Below the pieces are notes generated by a model. That model worked only from the letters and a program-made list of their open reading frames with translations. It searched no databases and had not been told where the DNA came from. From Micromonospora olivasterospora (GTDB lineage Bacteria > Actinomycetota > Actinomycetes > Mycobacteriales > Micromonosporaceae), in assembly GCF_007830265.1 (NCBI RefSeq), contig NZ_VLKE01000001.1, positions 682,001 to 746,000 of the forward strand: a DNA stretch of 64,000 nucleotides, in the 5' to 3' direction. The translations under genes and the position numbers were made by a program. Positions 24,775 through 36,051 of this stretch are shown here, in pieces (the first letter of the stretch is position 1; the number at the start of each line of letters is the position of its first letter).

Positions 24775-25382
24775 TCACAGGGCCCCCTTGGTGCTGGGGA
24801 TCGCGCCCGCCGCGCGCGGGTCGACCGCGGTGGCCTCCCGCAGCGCCCGGGAGACCGCCTTGAACTGCGCCTCGACGACGTGGTGGGCGTCCGGGTGGCC
24901 GCCGGGGCGGGCCGCCCGCAGCACGTCCACGTGCAGCGTGATCCGGGCCGCCTGGCCGAAGGACTCCCAGATGTGCCGGGTCATGCTGGTCGGGTAGACC
25001 GGCCCGATGTACGGGGCCAGCGGCGGCTCGTCGTGCACCACGTACGGCCGGCCGGACAGGTCGACGGCGGCGCGGACCAGTACCTCGTCCATGGGGACGG
25101 TCGCCGAGCCGTACCGCCGGATGCCGGCCTTGTCCCCCAGCGCCTGGTCGAACGCGGCGCCCAGCGCGAGCACGGTGTCCTCCATGGTGTGGTGCGCGTC
25201 GATCTCCAGGTCACCCACCGTCCGTACCGTCAGGTCGAAGCCGCCGTGCCGGGCGATCTGGTGCAGCATGTGGTCGTAGAAGCCGACCCCGGTGCTGATC
25301 TCGGCCTGGCCGGTGCCGTCGAGGTCGATCTCGACGAGGACCTTGGTCTCCTTGGTGACCCGTTCCACCCGGGCGGTGCGAC

Positions 25383-25386
<4 letters not shown>
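24775..25386 (-). CDS. hisB: Imidazoleglycerol-phosphate dehydratase
   Basis: HisB removes water from imidazole glycerol phosphate to give imidazole acetol phosphate. The 203-residue protein is monofunctional (no HAD phosphatase domain). It starts MSRTARVERVTKETKVLVEI and shows the two manganese-binding histidine motifs, DAHHTMEDTVLALG and, near the C-terminus, DAHHVVEAQFKA. The ATG at 25386 overlaps the TGA of a single diverged relay unit that begins on the hisC stop codon, so the start is well supported. An ATG 21 codons upstream lies inside the relay unit and is unlikely. Confidence 0.97.
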
Positions 25387-26518
<1,132 letters not shown>

Positions 26519-27835
26519 CTACCTTCCCGCGAAGCGGACACTGACCGCCTGCCCGTGGGCGGGCAGGTCCTCCACCCCGGCGAGGGTCACCACGTGCGGG
26601 GCGACCTCGCGCAGCGCGTCCTCGGTGTACTCCACGAGGTGGATGCCGCGCAGGAAGGACTGCACGGACAACCCGGAGGAGTGCCGGGCGCAGCCGCCGG
26701 TCGGCAGGACGTGGTTGGAGCCGGCGCAGTAGTCGCCGAGCGACACCGGCGAGTACGCGCCCACGAAGATCGCCCCGGCGTTGCGCACCCGCAGCGCCCA
26801 CTCGCGGGCGTCCGCGGTCTGGATCTCCAGGTGCTCGGCCGCGTACGCGTCGACCACCCGCAGACCGGCGGCCAGGTCGTCGACGAGCACCACGCCGCTC
26901 TGCTCCCCGCCGAGGGCGGTGGCGACCCGCTCGGCGTGCTTGGTCGCCGGCACCTGCCGGGCCAGCTCGGCCTCGACCGCGTCGGCCAGCGCCACCGACG
27001 GCGTGACCAGGACGCTCGCCGCGAGGGGATCGTGCTCGGCCTGGCTGATCAGGTCGGCGGCGACGTGCGCCGGGTCGGCGGTGTCGTCGGCGAGAATGGC
27101 GATCTCGGTCGGGCCGGCCTCGGCGTCGATGCCGACCACCCCGCGCAGCAGCCGCTTCGCGGCGGTGACCCAGATGTTGCCCGGCCCGGTGATCATGTCG
27201 ACGGGCTCGCAGCGCTCGGCGCCGGCCGGGTCGACCGTCGCCCCGTAGGCGAGCATGGCCACCGCCTGGGCGCCGCCGACGGCGTACACCTCGTCGACGC
27301 CGAGCAGTGCGCACGCGGCGAGGACCCGGGCGTCGGGCAGGCCGCCGTTGTCCTTCTGCGGCGGGCTGGCCACGACCAGCGAACGCACGCCGGCCGCCTG
27401 GGCGGGAACCACGTTCATCACCACGGTCGACGGGTACATCGCCAGGCCCCCGGGGACGTACAGGCCGACCCGGTCGACCGGCACCCACCGCTCGGTGACC
27501 GTGCCGCCCGGCACCACCTGGGTGGTGTGGTCCGTGCGCCGCTGATCGGCGTGCACCCGGCGGGCCCGGCCGATCGACTCCAGCAGGGCCGCCCGGACCG
27601 CCGGGTCGAGCGCCCGCTCGGCCGCCGCGATCGCCGCGCCGGGCACCCGCAGCCGCTCGGGCGAGACCCCGTCGAACCGTTCGCTCGCGTCGCGGATCGC
27701 CGCGTACCCATGCTCCCGGACCGCCTCGACGAGGGGGCGGATCCGCTCGACGGCCACGGAGACGTCGAGCTGGGCACGGGGCAGCAGGCGGCGCGGGTCA
27801 CGGGCGACGCCGCGCAGGTCGATCCGGTTCAACAC
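26519..27835 (-). CDS. hisD: Histidinol dehydrogenase
   Basis: HisD oxidises L-histidinol to L-histidine in two NAD-dependent steps; it is a zinc enzyme. The 438-residue protein starts [15 protein letters not shown] and has [33 protein letters not shown] [47 protein letters not shown]-like AEHLEIQ and [19 protein letters not shown]. The GTG at 27835 is chosen from this conserved N-terminus. First gene of the his run; promoter not obvious. The TAG stop is 6 nt before hisC. Confidence 0.96.
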   Translation of the reverse strand: MLNRIDLRGVARDPRRLLPRAQLDVSVAVERIRPLVEAVREHGYAAIRDASERFDGVSPERLRVPGAAIAAAERALDPAVRAALLESIGRARRVHADQRRTDHTTQVVPGGTVTERWVPVDRVGLYVPGGLAMYPSTVVMNVVPAQAAGVRSLVVASPPQKDNGGLPDARVLAACALLGVDEVYAVGGAQAVAMLAYGATVDPAGAERCEPVDMITGPGNIWVTAAKRLLRGVVGIDAEAGPTEIAILADDTADPAHVAADLISQAEHDPLAASVLVTPSVALADAVEAELARQVPATKHAERVATALGGEQSGVVLVDDLAAGLRVVDAYAAEHLEIQTADAREWALRVRNAGAIFVGAYSPVSLGDYCAGSNHVLPTGGCARHSSGLSVQSFLRGIHLVEYTEDALREVAPHVVTLAGVEDLPAHGQAVSVRFAGR

Positions 27836-27929
27836 GCCTGCGAGTCTAGGCCGCCGGCCCGCGCAGCGGCCCACGGCGCCCGCAGGCCGGGACGGTGAGC
27901 CGAGCCACGCCCCGCCGGGGCGGGCGGAC

Positions 27930-27935
27930 TAGGCT
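27930..27935 (+). promoter_or_regulatory. Leaderless -10 box for the LON-domain gene
   Basis: TAGGCT at 27930-27935 stands 7 nt before the GTG at 27943, with no Shine-Dalgarno, so the transcript probably starts at the GTG. Confidence 0.55.
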
Positions 27936-27942
27936 CGACGGC

Positions 27943-28644
27943 GTGACTGCGCGGTTGCCGGTTTTCCCCCTCGGAACGGTGCTCTTCCCCGGTCTGGTGC
28001 TGCCACTGCACATATTCGAGGAGCGCTACCGGGCGTTGGTGCGCCACCTGGTGGCCCTGCCGAAGGACGCCCCCCGCGAGTTCGGGGTGGTGGCGATCCG
28101 GACCGGCTGGGAGGTGGCCCCCGGGTCGCCCGAGCACCCGGTGCCCGGCGTCGGCCCGGTCACGCTGCACGAGGTGGGCTGCACCGCCGAGCTGCGCCAG
28201 GTGACCGAGCTGCCCGACGGGGGCTTCGACATCGTCACGGTGGGGCGGCGGCGGTTCCGGGTGACCGGGGTCGACGAGGAGGCCGCGCCGTACCTGACCG
28301 CCGAGGTGGAGTGGCTGCCCGAGCCGGACGGCCCGGACGAGACCGCCGGCCTGCTCGCCGCCCGGGTGATCTCGGTGTTCCGGCAGTACCTCGGCCTGAT
28401 CCGCCCCGACCCGGAGGAGATCTCCGAGCAGCTGCCGGAGGATCCGACCGTGCTGTCCCACCTGGTCGCGGCGACGGCGGTGCTGACCGTCGACGACCGG
28501 CAGCGGCTGCTCGCGATCGACGACACCGCCGCCCGGCTCCGCGCCGAGCTGCGGCTGCTCAACCGCGAGGCGGCTCTGCTGCGCCAGGTGCGGGCGGTTC
28601 CGGTGCCGCTGTCGGAGCTGGCCGGTCCGCCGGCTCCGAACTGA
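27943..28644 (+). CDS. LON peptidase substrate-binding domain protein
   Basis: A 233-residue protein consisting of a LON N-terminal (PUA-like) domain without ATPase or protease parts. The start LPVFPLGTVLFPGLVLPLHIFEERYRAL is the family hallmark, followed by EVGCTAELRQVTELPDGGFDIVTVGRRRFRV. The C-terminal helical part includes QYLGLIRPDPEEISEQLPED. In other organisms such proteins may recruit substrates, but this stand-alone form has no proven role. Divergent from hisD and convergent with the DUF2567 gene. Confidence 0.92.
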   Translation: MTARLPVFPLGTVLFPGLVLPLHIFEERYRALVRHLVALPKDAPREFGVVAIRTGWEVAPGSPEHPVPGVGPVTLHEVGCTAELRQVTELPDGGFDIVTVGRRRFRVTGVDEEAAPYLTAEVEWLPEPDGPDETAGLLAARVISVFRQYLGLIRPDPEEISEQLPEDPTVLSHLVAATAVLTVDDRQRLLAIDDTAARLRAELRLLNREAALLRQVRAVPVPLSELAGPPAPN

Positions 28645-29485
28645 GCCCGTCGGCCGTACCGGCGGCGCCGGTCGCCCCGGGCGCGGCACTCCCGGCGACG
28701 GTCGCGCCCGGCCCGGCGCCGGGGCCGACCGGGGCCAGACCGCGTCGGGCTCCGGCTCCGGCCGCAGCGACGGCCACCGGGACCAGCCGGCCAGCAGGGT
28801 GTACGTCACCGCCGCGCCGAACGCCGCCAGCAGCACGTTGCCGTACGGCACGGGGAGCACGCCGAACAGCAGCTCGACGCCTCCGCCGCGCAGGTCGGCG
28901 GGCTTGGTGAACGCCTGCCCGTCCGGGGCGGTGGCCAGCAGGTGCTCGTATGTCGACAGGCCGACGCGGCGACCGAGCTGCCAGGCCACCAGCGCCGCGC
29001 CGAGCCCGCCGACCACCCCGGCGACCATCCCGACCGGGCCGCGGCGGCGGCGCAGCACCAGCCACAGCCCGAGCGCGGCCAGCACCCCGAAGCCGAGGCC
29101 GAGGAGGCTGAACCAGCCGTCGGCGGCGATCGGCTGCTCGGGCTGCGGCTGGGCGTAGACGGCACCCTCGGCGGTCTTGACCACCGGGGTGCCGGGGGCG
29201 ATCGCCGCCCAGAGCAGCCCCAGCGGCACGCCCAGCGCGGTCAGCACGGCCGCCCCGCCGAGCGCCACGGCGGCGGCCCGGCCGGGCCGGCGGGGCTGCC
29301 CGCCACGGCCGGCGGGAGCGACCCGGCGGGCGGGGCCCGGGGGCGGGCCAGGCGAGCGGATCGGCGCCGGGCGCGGACGCGGGCGTGCCGGCGGGCACCG
29401 GCAGCCCGGCCGGCGCGCCCGGGGCCGGGCCGGCCGGTTCGGCGTGGTGCGGGGGCCGGTCGGGGTCGGAGGTGTCCGGGCTCAC
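28559..29485 (-). CDS. DUF2567-like membrane protein, apparent frameshift
   Basis: The core of this gene is a membrane protein resembling DUF2567: ALGVPLGLLWAAIAPGTPVVK, then GWFSLLGLGFGVLAALGLWL, VAGVVGGLGAALVAWQLG and YGNVLLAAFGAAVTYTLLAG, four spans with an extracytoplasmic GAVYAQPQPEQP. A credible N-terminus, MSPDTSDPDRPPHHAEPAGP, is in a different frame; adding one base in the C/G run near 29331-29345 would join them. Without that the gene could start at the GTG at 29268. The C-terminal end is uncertain: the core frame stays open across the convergent LON gene, while the N-terminal frame stops at 28559. I place the end there provisionally. Confidence 0.6.
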   Translation of the reverse strand: MSPDTSDPDRPPHHAEPAGPAPGAPAGLPVPAGTPASAPGADPLAWPAPGPRPPGRSRRPWRAAPPARPGRRRGARRGGRADRAGRAAGAALGGDRPRHPGGQDRRGCRLRPAAARAADRRRRLVQPPRPRLRGAGRARAVAGAAPPPRPGRDGRRGGRRARRGAGGLAARSPRRPVDIRAPAGHRPGRAGVHQARRPARRRRRAAVRRAPRAVRQRAAGGVRRGGDVHPAGRLVPVAVAAAGAGARRGLAPVGPGAGPGATVAGSAAPGATGAAGTADGLSSEPADRPAPTAAPEPPAPGAAEPPRG

Positions 29486-29542
29486 CCGGCGATCCTCTCA
29501 GGCGCCCCGGCGGTCGGGGGCGCCGGTGCCACCGGATCGCCC

Positions 29543-31146
29543 TCAGCGGGCGAAGGGTTCGAGCATGACCGAGGCGGCGCGCAGCCAGGCCTGCCGCGTC
29601 TCCGGCCGGAGCTGGTGGTAGTCGATCGAGGAGCCGGTCTCCAGCGCCGGGTCGTACGGGACGACGGCGACGGCCCGCGTCCGGGTGGCGAAGTGCCGCT
29701 CCAGGTCGTCCTGCAGCGGGGACCGGCCGGGGGTCGGGCAGGAGATCAGGGTGACGGCGTTGTCGGCCAGCTCACCCATGCCGACCTCGTGCAGCAGGTC
29801 GAGCATCCAGTCCGCGCTGAACGCGGCGTCCTCCCGGGGCACGGTGGTGACCACGAGCTGGTCGGCGGCCTGCATCACCGTACGCCAGTTCGGGCTCTCC
29901 ACGTTGTTGCCGGTGTCCACGCAGACCACGTCGTGGGTGCGCCGCAGCAGCTCCAGCACCCGCTTGACGGTGAACTGGTCCAGCCGCTGGGCGAAGCGGG
30001 GGCTCTCCTCCCCGGCCAGCACGTCGTACGAGCCGTCGGCGGCGTGCCGCAGGTAGTCGTCGAGGCTCGCCAGCAGCTCCTCGCCCTCGCGGATCTCGAT
30101 GTGGGCGAGGTCCGCGATCAGGTGCCGGATGGTCCGGGCGTGCCGGGCGCTGCCGGCGCGCAGCCCGAGGGTGCCGCGCAGCTCGTTGTCGTCCCAGGCG
30201 AGCACGCCCCGCCCCCGCACACTGCCGATCGTGGCGGCGGCCAGCACGGTCGCGGTGGTCTTGTGCACGCCGCCCTTCGGGTTGGCGAAGGCGAGGGCGC
30301 GGGGGCTGCCCAGCTCGCGCCGGAGCATCCCGGCGGCCCGCTCCGCCTCGGTGTCGGGGCTCTGCGGCCGCCACTCGATGCGGGCCGGGTAGCCCCGCTC
30401 GACCACCGCCGGCGGCCCGGCCGGCGGCCGGTACGCGGGCTCCGCCGCCGGCTGGTACGCCGGCTCCGGACGGTAGCCGCCGCCGTCGAGCAGGGCGTAC
30501 CGGGATTCCACCGGCGGGGACGGTTCGGCGTACCGGGGCTCGGCCGGCGGGGACGGTTCGGCGTACCGGGGCTCGGCCGGCGGGGACGGTTCGGGCCGGT
30601 AGCCCCTGTCGAGCAGGGCGTACCGGGACGGAAGTGGCGGTCCGGGCTCGGCCCGGTGCGGCGGCGCGTCCGGCCCGGAGTGTGCCGGGTCGGCCCGCCA
30701 CGACGGCTCGACCGGGTACTGCGGCTGCTGGTACGCCGGCTCGGCCCGGTGCCCGGGGTCGAGCCGGTGCGCCGGGTCCACCTGGTAGCTCGCCCCGGCG
30801 CGGTAGCCGCCCCGGGCCGGCGGGACCGGCTCAGGGGGGTAGCCGGGCTCCGCCCCGTACCCGCCCCGGATCGGCTCGGCCGCGTAGCCGGGCTCCGCGC
30901 CGTACGGCGGCGGCTCGCCGGGGTGCCCAGCCGCCGGTGCCCGGCCGGCCCAGCCGTTGCCCGCCGTCCGGCGGGGCAGCGGCTCCGGGGCCGGCCCCTG
31001 GGCTCCTCGGCGCGGTGGTCGGCCTCGGCCTGCTCCGCGCGACCGCCGTGGGCCCGGTCGAGCAGCGCCCGCCATCGCGGGGCTGCTTCGGCCGGCCGAC
31101 CCCAGCCGGTCTCCGTGCCGTCCAAGGCTCGCCCTCCCAGCGCCAT
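29543..31146 (-). CDS. MinD/ParA-like ATPase with proline-rich N-terminus, apparent frameshift
   Basis: The C-terminal ~290 residues are a SIMIBI ATPase of the MinD/ParA kind: deviant Walker A AFANPKGGVHKTTATVL, switch region VLAWDDNELRGTLG, Walker B VVCVDTGNNV. The first ~250 residues are low-complexity, rich in Pro, Glu, Tyr and Arg, with an 11-residue repeat AEPSPPAEPRY encoded by a 33-bp tandem repeat near 30513-30600. The likely N-terminus, MALGGRALDGTETGWGRPAE (ATG 31146), is in another frame from the rest; one missing base in the run near 30994-31003 explains it. Related actinobacterial proteins are often annotated as chromosome-partitioning ATPases; the true cargo is unknown. Confidence 0.78.
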
Positions 31147-31244
31147 CGATCTCGCCCTGACAGGCTACGAACCAAACCCTATTCGGACCACACCGGTCCG
31201 CGCACATCCTGACCGGTGTTCGTCACTCCGGCCCGGCCACCCGG

Positions 31245-32231
31245 TCAGTCCCCCGCGGCGTCGGGCGAGGTCGCGGGCCCGGGCGGCCCCGCGCCGGGCG
31301 CCGCCGAGGCGCCGGCGGGCGAACGCGCGGGCACCCTCGGTGCGGCTTCCGACGTTTCGCCCGCACCCGGGGCCGGCACGCCGGCGGGCCCGTCGTCGAC
31401 CGGTGGGCGGGCCACGTCGCGCTGCTCGGGCAGCGGCGGGGTGAGCACCGCCCGGTCCAGCCGGACCAGCTCGGGGGCCGGGTCGACGGCCCGCACCCGC
31501 GGTCGGACGGCCAGCGCCCGCAGCGCGTCGGGCGCCGCGCGCACCAGCGCGGCGTAGGCGCAGGCGCAGCCCGTCCGGTACGCGGCGGCCTCCCCCGCCG
31601 CGACCTGCGCCCCGGTGTCGTACTGCCGGCGCAGCTCGGGGTCGGCGGCCCCGGCGGCGCGGGCGGCGTAGTCGGCGGCCTCGCGGTCCTTGCGCTCGGC
31701 CAGGCCGGTCATGCCGGCGAGGACGTCCCGCGGCAGCCGCTGCGCGGGCAGGCGGACGATCTCGGTCTGCCGGCCGGGCAGGGGCGCCCGGACGACCACC
31801 TCGGCCACCGACACCCCGGCGAGCAGCCCCGCCAGCCCGTCCGGCGGCACGTACGCCGAGAACGACACCAGCGCGTACGTCCCGGCCGGCGACGCGGCGG
31901 CCGGCAGGCCCGCCAGCTCCGCCCTCGCGGCGGCCAGGTAGCCGGGGACCGGGGCGCCGGCGGCGATCCCCACCCGGGTCACCTCGCCCACCGTGCGGTC
32001 GCCCACCGGCCGGTCGTGCCGGCTCGCCCAGCCGACGGTGAGCAGCACGGCCGCCACGGCGAGCAGGGCGGCCGAGGTCAGCCAGCGGGGCCGCCGGGAA
32101 CGGTCGTCGGCGCCCGGCTCCGGCGCCCGGTCGGAGGCGGCGTCGCCGGAGGCCCCGTCGGCGCTCGGCTCGCCGGACGGCGGCCGGCCCCGCCGCGGAT
32201 CGTCGGACTGCGGCCGTTCGGCAGCGCGCAC
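31245..32231 (-). CDS. Hypothetical single-span membrane protein
   Basis: A 328-residue protein. About 48 polar N-terminal residues (PQSDDPRRGRPPSGEPSADG) are followed by one transmembrane segment LTSAALLAVAAVLLTVGWA and a long extracytoplasmic domain that contains GTYALVSFSAYVPPDGLAGLL and a lone CAC cysteine pair (RTGCACAYAALV). The last 70 residues are Pro/Ala/Gly-rich. I recognise no family. It lies between rluD and the MinD-like gene, same strand, about 100 nt from the latter. Confidence 0.75.
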   Translation of the reverse strand: MRAAERPQSDDPRRGRPPSGEPSADGASGDAASDRAPEPGADDRSRRPRWLTSAALLAVAAVLLTVGWASRHDRPVGDRTVGEVTRVGIAAGAPVPGYLAAARAELAGLPAAASPAGTYALVSFSAYVPPDGLAGLLAGVSVAEVVVRAPLPGRQTEIVRLPAQRLPRDVLAGMTGLAERKDREAADYAARAAGAADPELRRQYDTGAQVAAGEAAAYRTGCACAYAALVRAAPDALRALAVRPRVRAVDPAPELVRLDRAVLTPPLPEQRDVARPPVDDGPAGVPAPGAGETSEAAPRVPARSPAGASAAPGAGPPGPATSPDAAGD

Positions 32232-32274
32232 CGGCGCGGGCCCCCTCGTCGGATCGTCTCGGCTGGTCGCCGGG

Positions 32275-33219
32275 TCAGTCGCGGAGGATCCGCAGCGCCC
32301 GGTCCAGGTCGTCAGGGTAGTCGCTGACGAACGTCACCTCGTCGCCCGTACGCGGGTGCGCGAAGCTCAGCGACCTGGCGTGCAGCCACTGCCGGCTGAG
32401 CCCGAGCCGGGCGGCGAGGGTCGGGTCCGCGCCGTACGTGAGATCGCCCACGCAGGGGTGGCGCAGCGTGGAGAAGTGCACCCTGATCTGGTGGGTACGG
32501 CCGGTCTCCAACCGCACGTCGAGCAGGCTCGCCGCCGGGAAGGCCTCCAGCGTGTCGTAGTGGGTGACGCTGGGCTTGCCGCCGGAGACGACCGCCCACC
32601 GGTAGTCGTGGTGCGGGTGCCGGTCGATCGGCGCGTCGATGGTGCCGCGCAGCGGATCCGGGTGCCCCTGCACCACGGCGTGGTAGCGCTTCTCCACCTC
32701 GCGGTACTTGAAGGCCCGCTTCAGCGCGGTGTACGCCTGCTCGCTCTTGGCCACCACCATGATCCCGGTCGTGCCCACGTCGAGCCGGTGCACCACGCCC
32801 TGCCGCTCGGCGGCGCCGCTGGTGGAGATGCGGTGGCCGATCGCGGCGAGCGCGCCGATCACCGTCGGGCCGGTCCAGCCGGGGCTCGGGTGGGCGGCCA
32901 CGCCGACGGGCTTGTCCACCGCCACGATGTCGTCGTCGGCGTAGACCACCCGCAGGCCGGGGACGGCCTGCGGCACCACGGTCGGCGGGGCGGCCGGGGC
33001 CGGCAGCGTCACCTCCAGCCAGGCGCCGGCCTTGACCTTGTGCGAGTTCGGCCGGGCCGCGCCGTCGACGCGGGCGTCGCCCGCGTCGACCAGGGCCGCG
33101 GCGGCGGTGCGGGAGAGCCCGAACAGCCGGGCCACGGCCTGGTCCAGCCGCATGCCCTCCAGTCCGTCGGGCACCGGGAGGGAGCGCTGGTCGCCGCCCG
33201 CGGCGAAGGCGGAGGTCAC
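32275..33219 (-). CDS. rluD: Ribosomal large subunit pseudouridine synthase D-like
   Basis: A 314-residue RluA/RluD-family pseudouridine synthase. An N-terminal S4 RNA-binding domain ([20 protein letters not shown]) precedes the catalytic domain with [21 protein letters not shown] and the catalytic aspartate in [18 protein letters not shown]. The motif [13 protein letters not shown] follows. It would isomerise uridines in 23S rRNA helix 69. The GTG at 33219 overlaps the TGA of lspA, the conserved lspA-rluD pairing. Confidence 0.95.
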   Translation of the reverse strand: MTSAFAAGGDQRSLPVPDGLEGMRLDQAVARLFGLSRTAAAALVDAGDARVDGAARPNSHKVKAGAWLEVTLPAPAAPPTVVPQAVPGLRVVYADDDIVAVDKPVGVAAHPSPGWTGPTVIGALAAIGHRISTSGAAERQGVVHRLDVGTTGIMVVAKSEQAYTALKRAFKYREVEKRYHAVVQGHPDPLRGTIDAPIDRHPHHDYRWAVVSGGKPSVTHYDTLEAFPAASLLDVRLETGRTHQIRVHFSTLRHPCVGDLTYGADPTLAARLGLSRQWLHARSLSFAHPRTGDEVTFVSDYPDDLDRALRILRD

Positions 33220-33854
33220 GCCCGCTCCCGCTGCTCGACCGGGGCCTGGTCGGCGGCCCGCTTCGTCCCGACCCGGGAGCCGTCGCGCTGGCGACCGGTG
33301 AGCTCCAGCAGCACGGCCAGGATCACGCCGCAGACCAGGGCGCTGTCGGCCAGGTTGAACACCGGCCACACCCGCCCGTACGGGTCGAACAGGCTGATCA
33401 TGTCGACGACGTGGCCGACGAAGTGCCCCGGGGCGCGGAAGATCCGGTCGGCCAGGTTGCCGAGCGCCCCGCCGAGCACCAGCCCGAGCGAGATCGCCCA
33501 CGGCACGGAGCGCAGCCGCAGCGCCATCCAGCCGATCCAGCCGATCACCGCAATGGTGATCAGGGGAAAGACCCAGGTGTGGTCGGCGCCGATGCTCCAC
33601 GCCGCGCCGCTGTTGCGGGTGAGGCTGAGGTAGACCTCCCCGTCGAGCAGCGACACCGGCCCCCGGTCGGAGAGGGTCTGCAGGGCGAGGTGCTTGGTGA
33701 GCAGGTCGACCAGGAAGGCGACCAGGCCGGTGGCGGCGAGGACGACGATCGCCCGACGCCGGGGCTTGCCGCCGCCCGGCTCAGCGGTGCCGGTTCCGGC
33801 GGGCGGTGTTGCCGTCATCTGCTCCCCATCGACGCTCTCGGCGGTGACGCTCAC
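33216..33854 (-). CDS. lspA: Lipoprotein signal peptidase
   Basis: LspA cleaves the signal peptide of lipid-modified prolipoproteins. The 212-residue protein has four spans ([70 protein letters not shown]). The catalytic aspartates are in [12 protein letters not shown] and [10 protein letters not shown], and the conserved asparagine is in [10 protein letters not shown]. Both tails are hydrophilic and longer than in E. coli. It overlaps rluD and lies 27 nt after the DksA-type gene. Confidence 0.95.
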   Translation of the reverse strand: MSVTAESVDGEQMTATPPAGTGTAEPGGGKPRRRAIVVLAATGLVAFLVDLLTKHLALQTLSDRGPVSLLDGEVYLSLTRNSGAAWSIGADHTWVFPLITIAVIGWIGWMALRLRSVPWAISLGLVLGGALGNLADRIFRAPGHFVGHVVDMISLFDPYGRVWPVFNLADSALVCGVILAVLLELTGRQRDGSRVGTKRAADQAPVEQRERA

Positions 33855-33881
33855 CGCCCGGACCGGCCGGGGAGCGCGGTG

Positions 33882-34301
33882 TCAGCGCCGCTCCTCCAGC
33901 TGCTTGCACTTCACGCAGAGGGTCGCCGACGGGAAGGCGGCGAGCCGCTCCACCGGGATCGGGTCGCCGCACCGCTCGCACCAGCCGTAGCCGCCCTCGT
34001 CGAGCCGCTCCAGTGCCCGCTCGACCTGCGTGATCCGTTCCCGGATGCTGTTGGCGAGTGAGATCTCCTGCTCCCGCTCGAACGTCTTGGTGCCGGTGTC
34101 GGCCTGGTCGTCCCCGGCCGAGTCGGTCAGCCGGTCGCGCTGCAGCTCGGTAATCTCGCTCAGCGTCTGATCGTACTCGGCGCGCAACTCGTCGCGCCGT
34201 GCCGCCAGGGCGGCCCGGATCTTCTCCGTCTCCGCGGCGCTGCGGGTGGCCCGAACTGCGGGCTTGCGGCCGGCGGTCTTCGTCTCGGCTGGCTTCGCCA
34301 T
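33882..34301 (-). CDS. TraR/DksA-type zinc finger protein
   Basis: A 139-residue DksA/TraR-like protein. The middle is a coiled coil (AAETEKIRAALAARRDELRAEYDQTLSEI and ISLANSIRERITQVERALERL); the C-terminus is a four-cysteine zinc finger, WCERCGDPIPVERL and TLCVKCKQLEE. Such proteins bind in the secondary channel of RNA polymerase. The actinobacterial forms are of uncertain function. The ATG at 34301 (MAKPAETKT) has GAGGGAGC upstream; a longer frame exists but runs through non-coding-like sequence. Confidence 0.9.
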   Translation of the reverse strand: MAKPAETKTAGRKPAVRATRSAAETEKIRAALAARRDELRAEYDQTLSEITELQRDRLTDSAGDDQADTGTKTFEREQEISLANSIRERITQVERALERLDEGGYGWCERCGDPIPVERLAAFPSATLCVKCKQLEERR

Positions 34302-34383
34302 CGTCGCTCCCTCGCGCCACGGGCGCCGCGACACCGCCGCGGGCCCTGGACAGGGGTCGCCGGCCTGGCGCCCCCAGGTAACA

Positions 34384-34410
34384 AAACGGGCGCGCGGCAA
34401 GGCGCCGCGC
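34384..34410 (-). terminator. Hairpin between antiporter and DksA-type gene
   Basis: GCGCGGC (34392-34398) pairs with GCCGCGC (34404-34410). In the minus direction it is followed by CCCGTTTTGTTACC. It lies between the antiporter stop (34525) and the DksA-type start (34301) and is a plausible weak intrinsic terminator. Confidence 0.5.
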
Positions 34411-34524
34411 ACTCCGGAGATTGGCAAGAATACGGAACGTACAGGCGTCCGACAACGTGCCGCACCGTCGCACCGCTATTCAGGGCCGAAAAGCCCTCAA
34501 ATGGGCAAAAGGAACGCTAGCAGA

Positions 34525-36029
34525 TCAGTCGTCGCGATCCTCGCCATACTCGCCAAACCACCTGGCCAGGCGTCCCCGCCGGCTCACCGCGCGCAGCCGG
34601 CGCTCCGTCTCGTCCCGCACCCCGGCCGTGGCCACGATGAGCAGGCTGTCGCCGACCTTGAGCCGGGTGTCCGGGCCGGGCACGAAACCCACCCCGTCGC
34701 GCAGCACCAGGGTCACCGACGCGCCCACCGGCAGCCGCAGCTCGTCCACGTGCACCCCGCCCAGCCGGGAGCCCGGCGGCACCTCCAGTTGCAGCAGGTC
34801 CGCCCGCATCCGCTCCAGCGGGGCGGTCTCCACCCGGATCTCCGCCGCCTCGGCGGGCGCGGTCACCCCGAGCCGGCGGGCGACCGGGGCGAGCGTGCTC
34901 GCCTGGAGCAGGGTGAAGATCACCACCAGCACGAAGACCACGTCGAAGAGCCGGTCCGCCCCCGGCACCCGCTCCGACAGCGGGATCGTGGCCAGCACGA
35001 CCGGCACCGCCCCGCGCAGCCCGGCCCAGGACAGGAAGCCCTGCTCGCGCAGACCGACCCCGAACGGCCAGGCGGACACCGCCACCGACAGGGGCGGGCG
35101 ACGAGCACCAGCGCCAGGCCGGCCACCACCGCGGGCAGCACCGCCGCGTCCAGCCGGCCCGGCGAGACCAGGAGCCCGAGCAGCACGAACAGGCCGATCT
35201 GGGCCAGCCACGCCAGCCCGTCGGCGAAGCCCAGGATGGCCTGCCGGTGCGGCAGCCGGGCGTTGCCCAGCAGCACCCCGGCCACGTACACGGCCAGGAA
35301 ACCCGAGGCGTGCAGCACCGCGCCGGCGGCGTACGCGAGCACGGTCAGGCCCACCGCCGCGATCGGGTACAGCCCGGCCGAGGGCAGGGCGGCCCGGCGC
35401 AGCGCCCACCGGCCCGCGAGCCCGGCGGCCGCCCCCACCGCCGCGCCCACGCCCAGCTCGTAGCCGAGCAGCAGCGCCTCGTACCACCACGGGTGGGCGG
35501 CCTCCGCGGCCGACCGGGACAGCAGCACCACCAGCAGCACCACCGGGGCGTCGTTCATCCCCGACTCGGCCTCCAGGGTGGCGACCAGCCGGGGCGGCAA
35601 CCGCAGCCTGCGTAGCGTGGCGAAGACCGCAGCGGCATCGGTACTGGACAGCACGGCCCCGTAGAGCATGGCCAGCCGCCAGTCCAGCCCGAGCAGCAGG
35701 TGCACCGCGAGGCCGACCAGCACGATGCTGACCAGCACGCCCAACGTGGACAGCGTCGCCGCCAGGCCGAGCACCGGCCGCAGGGTGCTCCACCGCGCGG
35801 TCAACCCGCCCTCGGCGATGATCACGATGAGCGCGCAGAAGCCGAGGGTCCGGGTCAGCTCGGCGTCGTCGAACCGGATGCCCAGCCCGGACTCGCCCAG
35901 CGCCACCCCGAGCGCGAGGTAGACCAACAGGCTCGGCACGCCCAGCCGGCTGGAGAGCCGGACGGCGCCGACCGCGACCAGCACCACCGCCGCGCCGAGC
36001 AGCAGCGCGACGTCGAAGCCGGGGTTCAC
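34525..36029 (-). CDS. Potassium/proton antiporter (CPA1/NhaP2-like), apparent frameshift
   Basis: A roughly 500-residue cation/proton antiporter. The membrane part has about 12 spans, with LGVPSLLVYLALGVALGESG, FCALIVIIAEGGLTARW, LYGAVLSSTDAAAVFATLR and EAESGMNDAPVVLLVVLL (the conserved ESGxNDA with ion-binding Asp). The C-terminal third carries a TrkA-C/RCK domain (HVDELRLPVGASVTLVLRDG, DSLLIVATAGV). The two parts are in different frames: the junction is a C run at about 35091-35100, where one base appears missing (ARP then SVAVSAWPFGVGL). The GTG at 36029 overlaps the TGA of a 9-codon frame that starts on the stop of the DUF167 gene. Confidence 0.85.
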
Positions 36030-36051
36030 GCCGCCCCGGGGCGGGCAGCGG

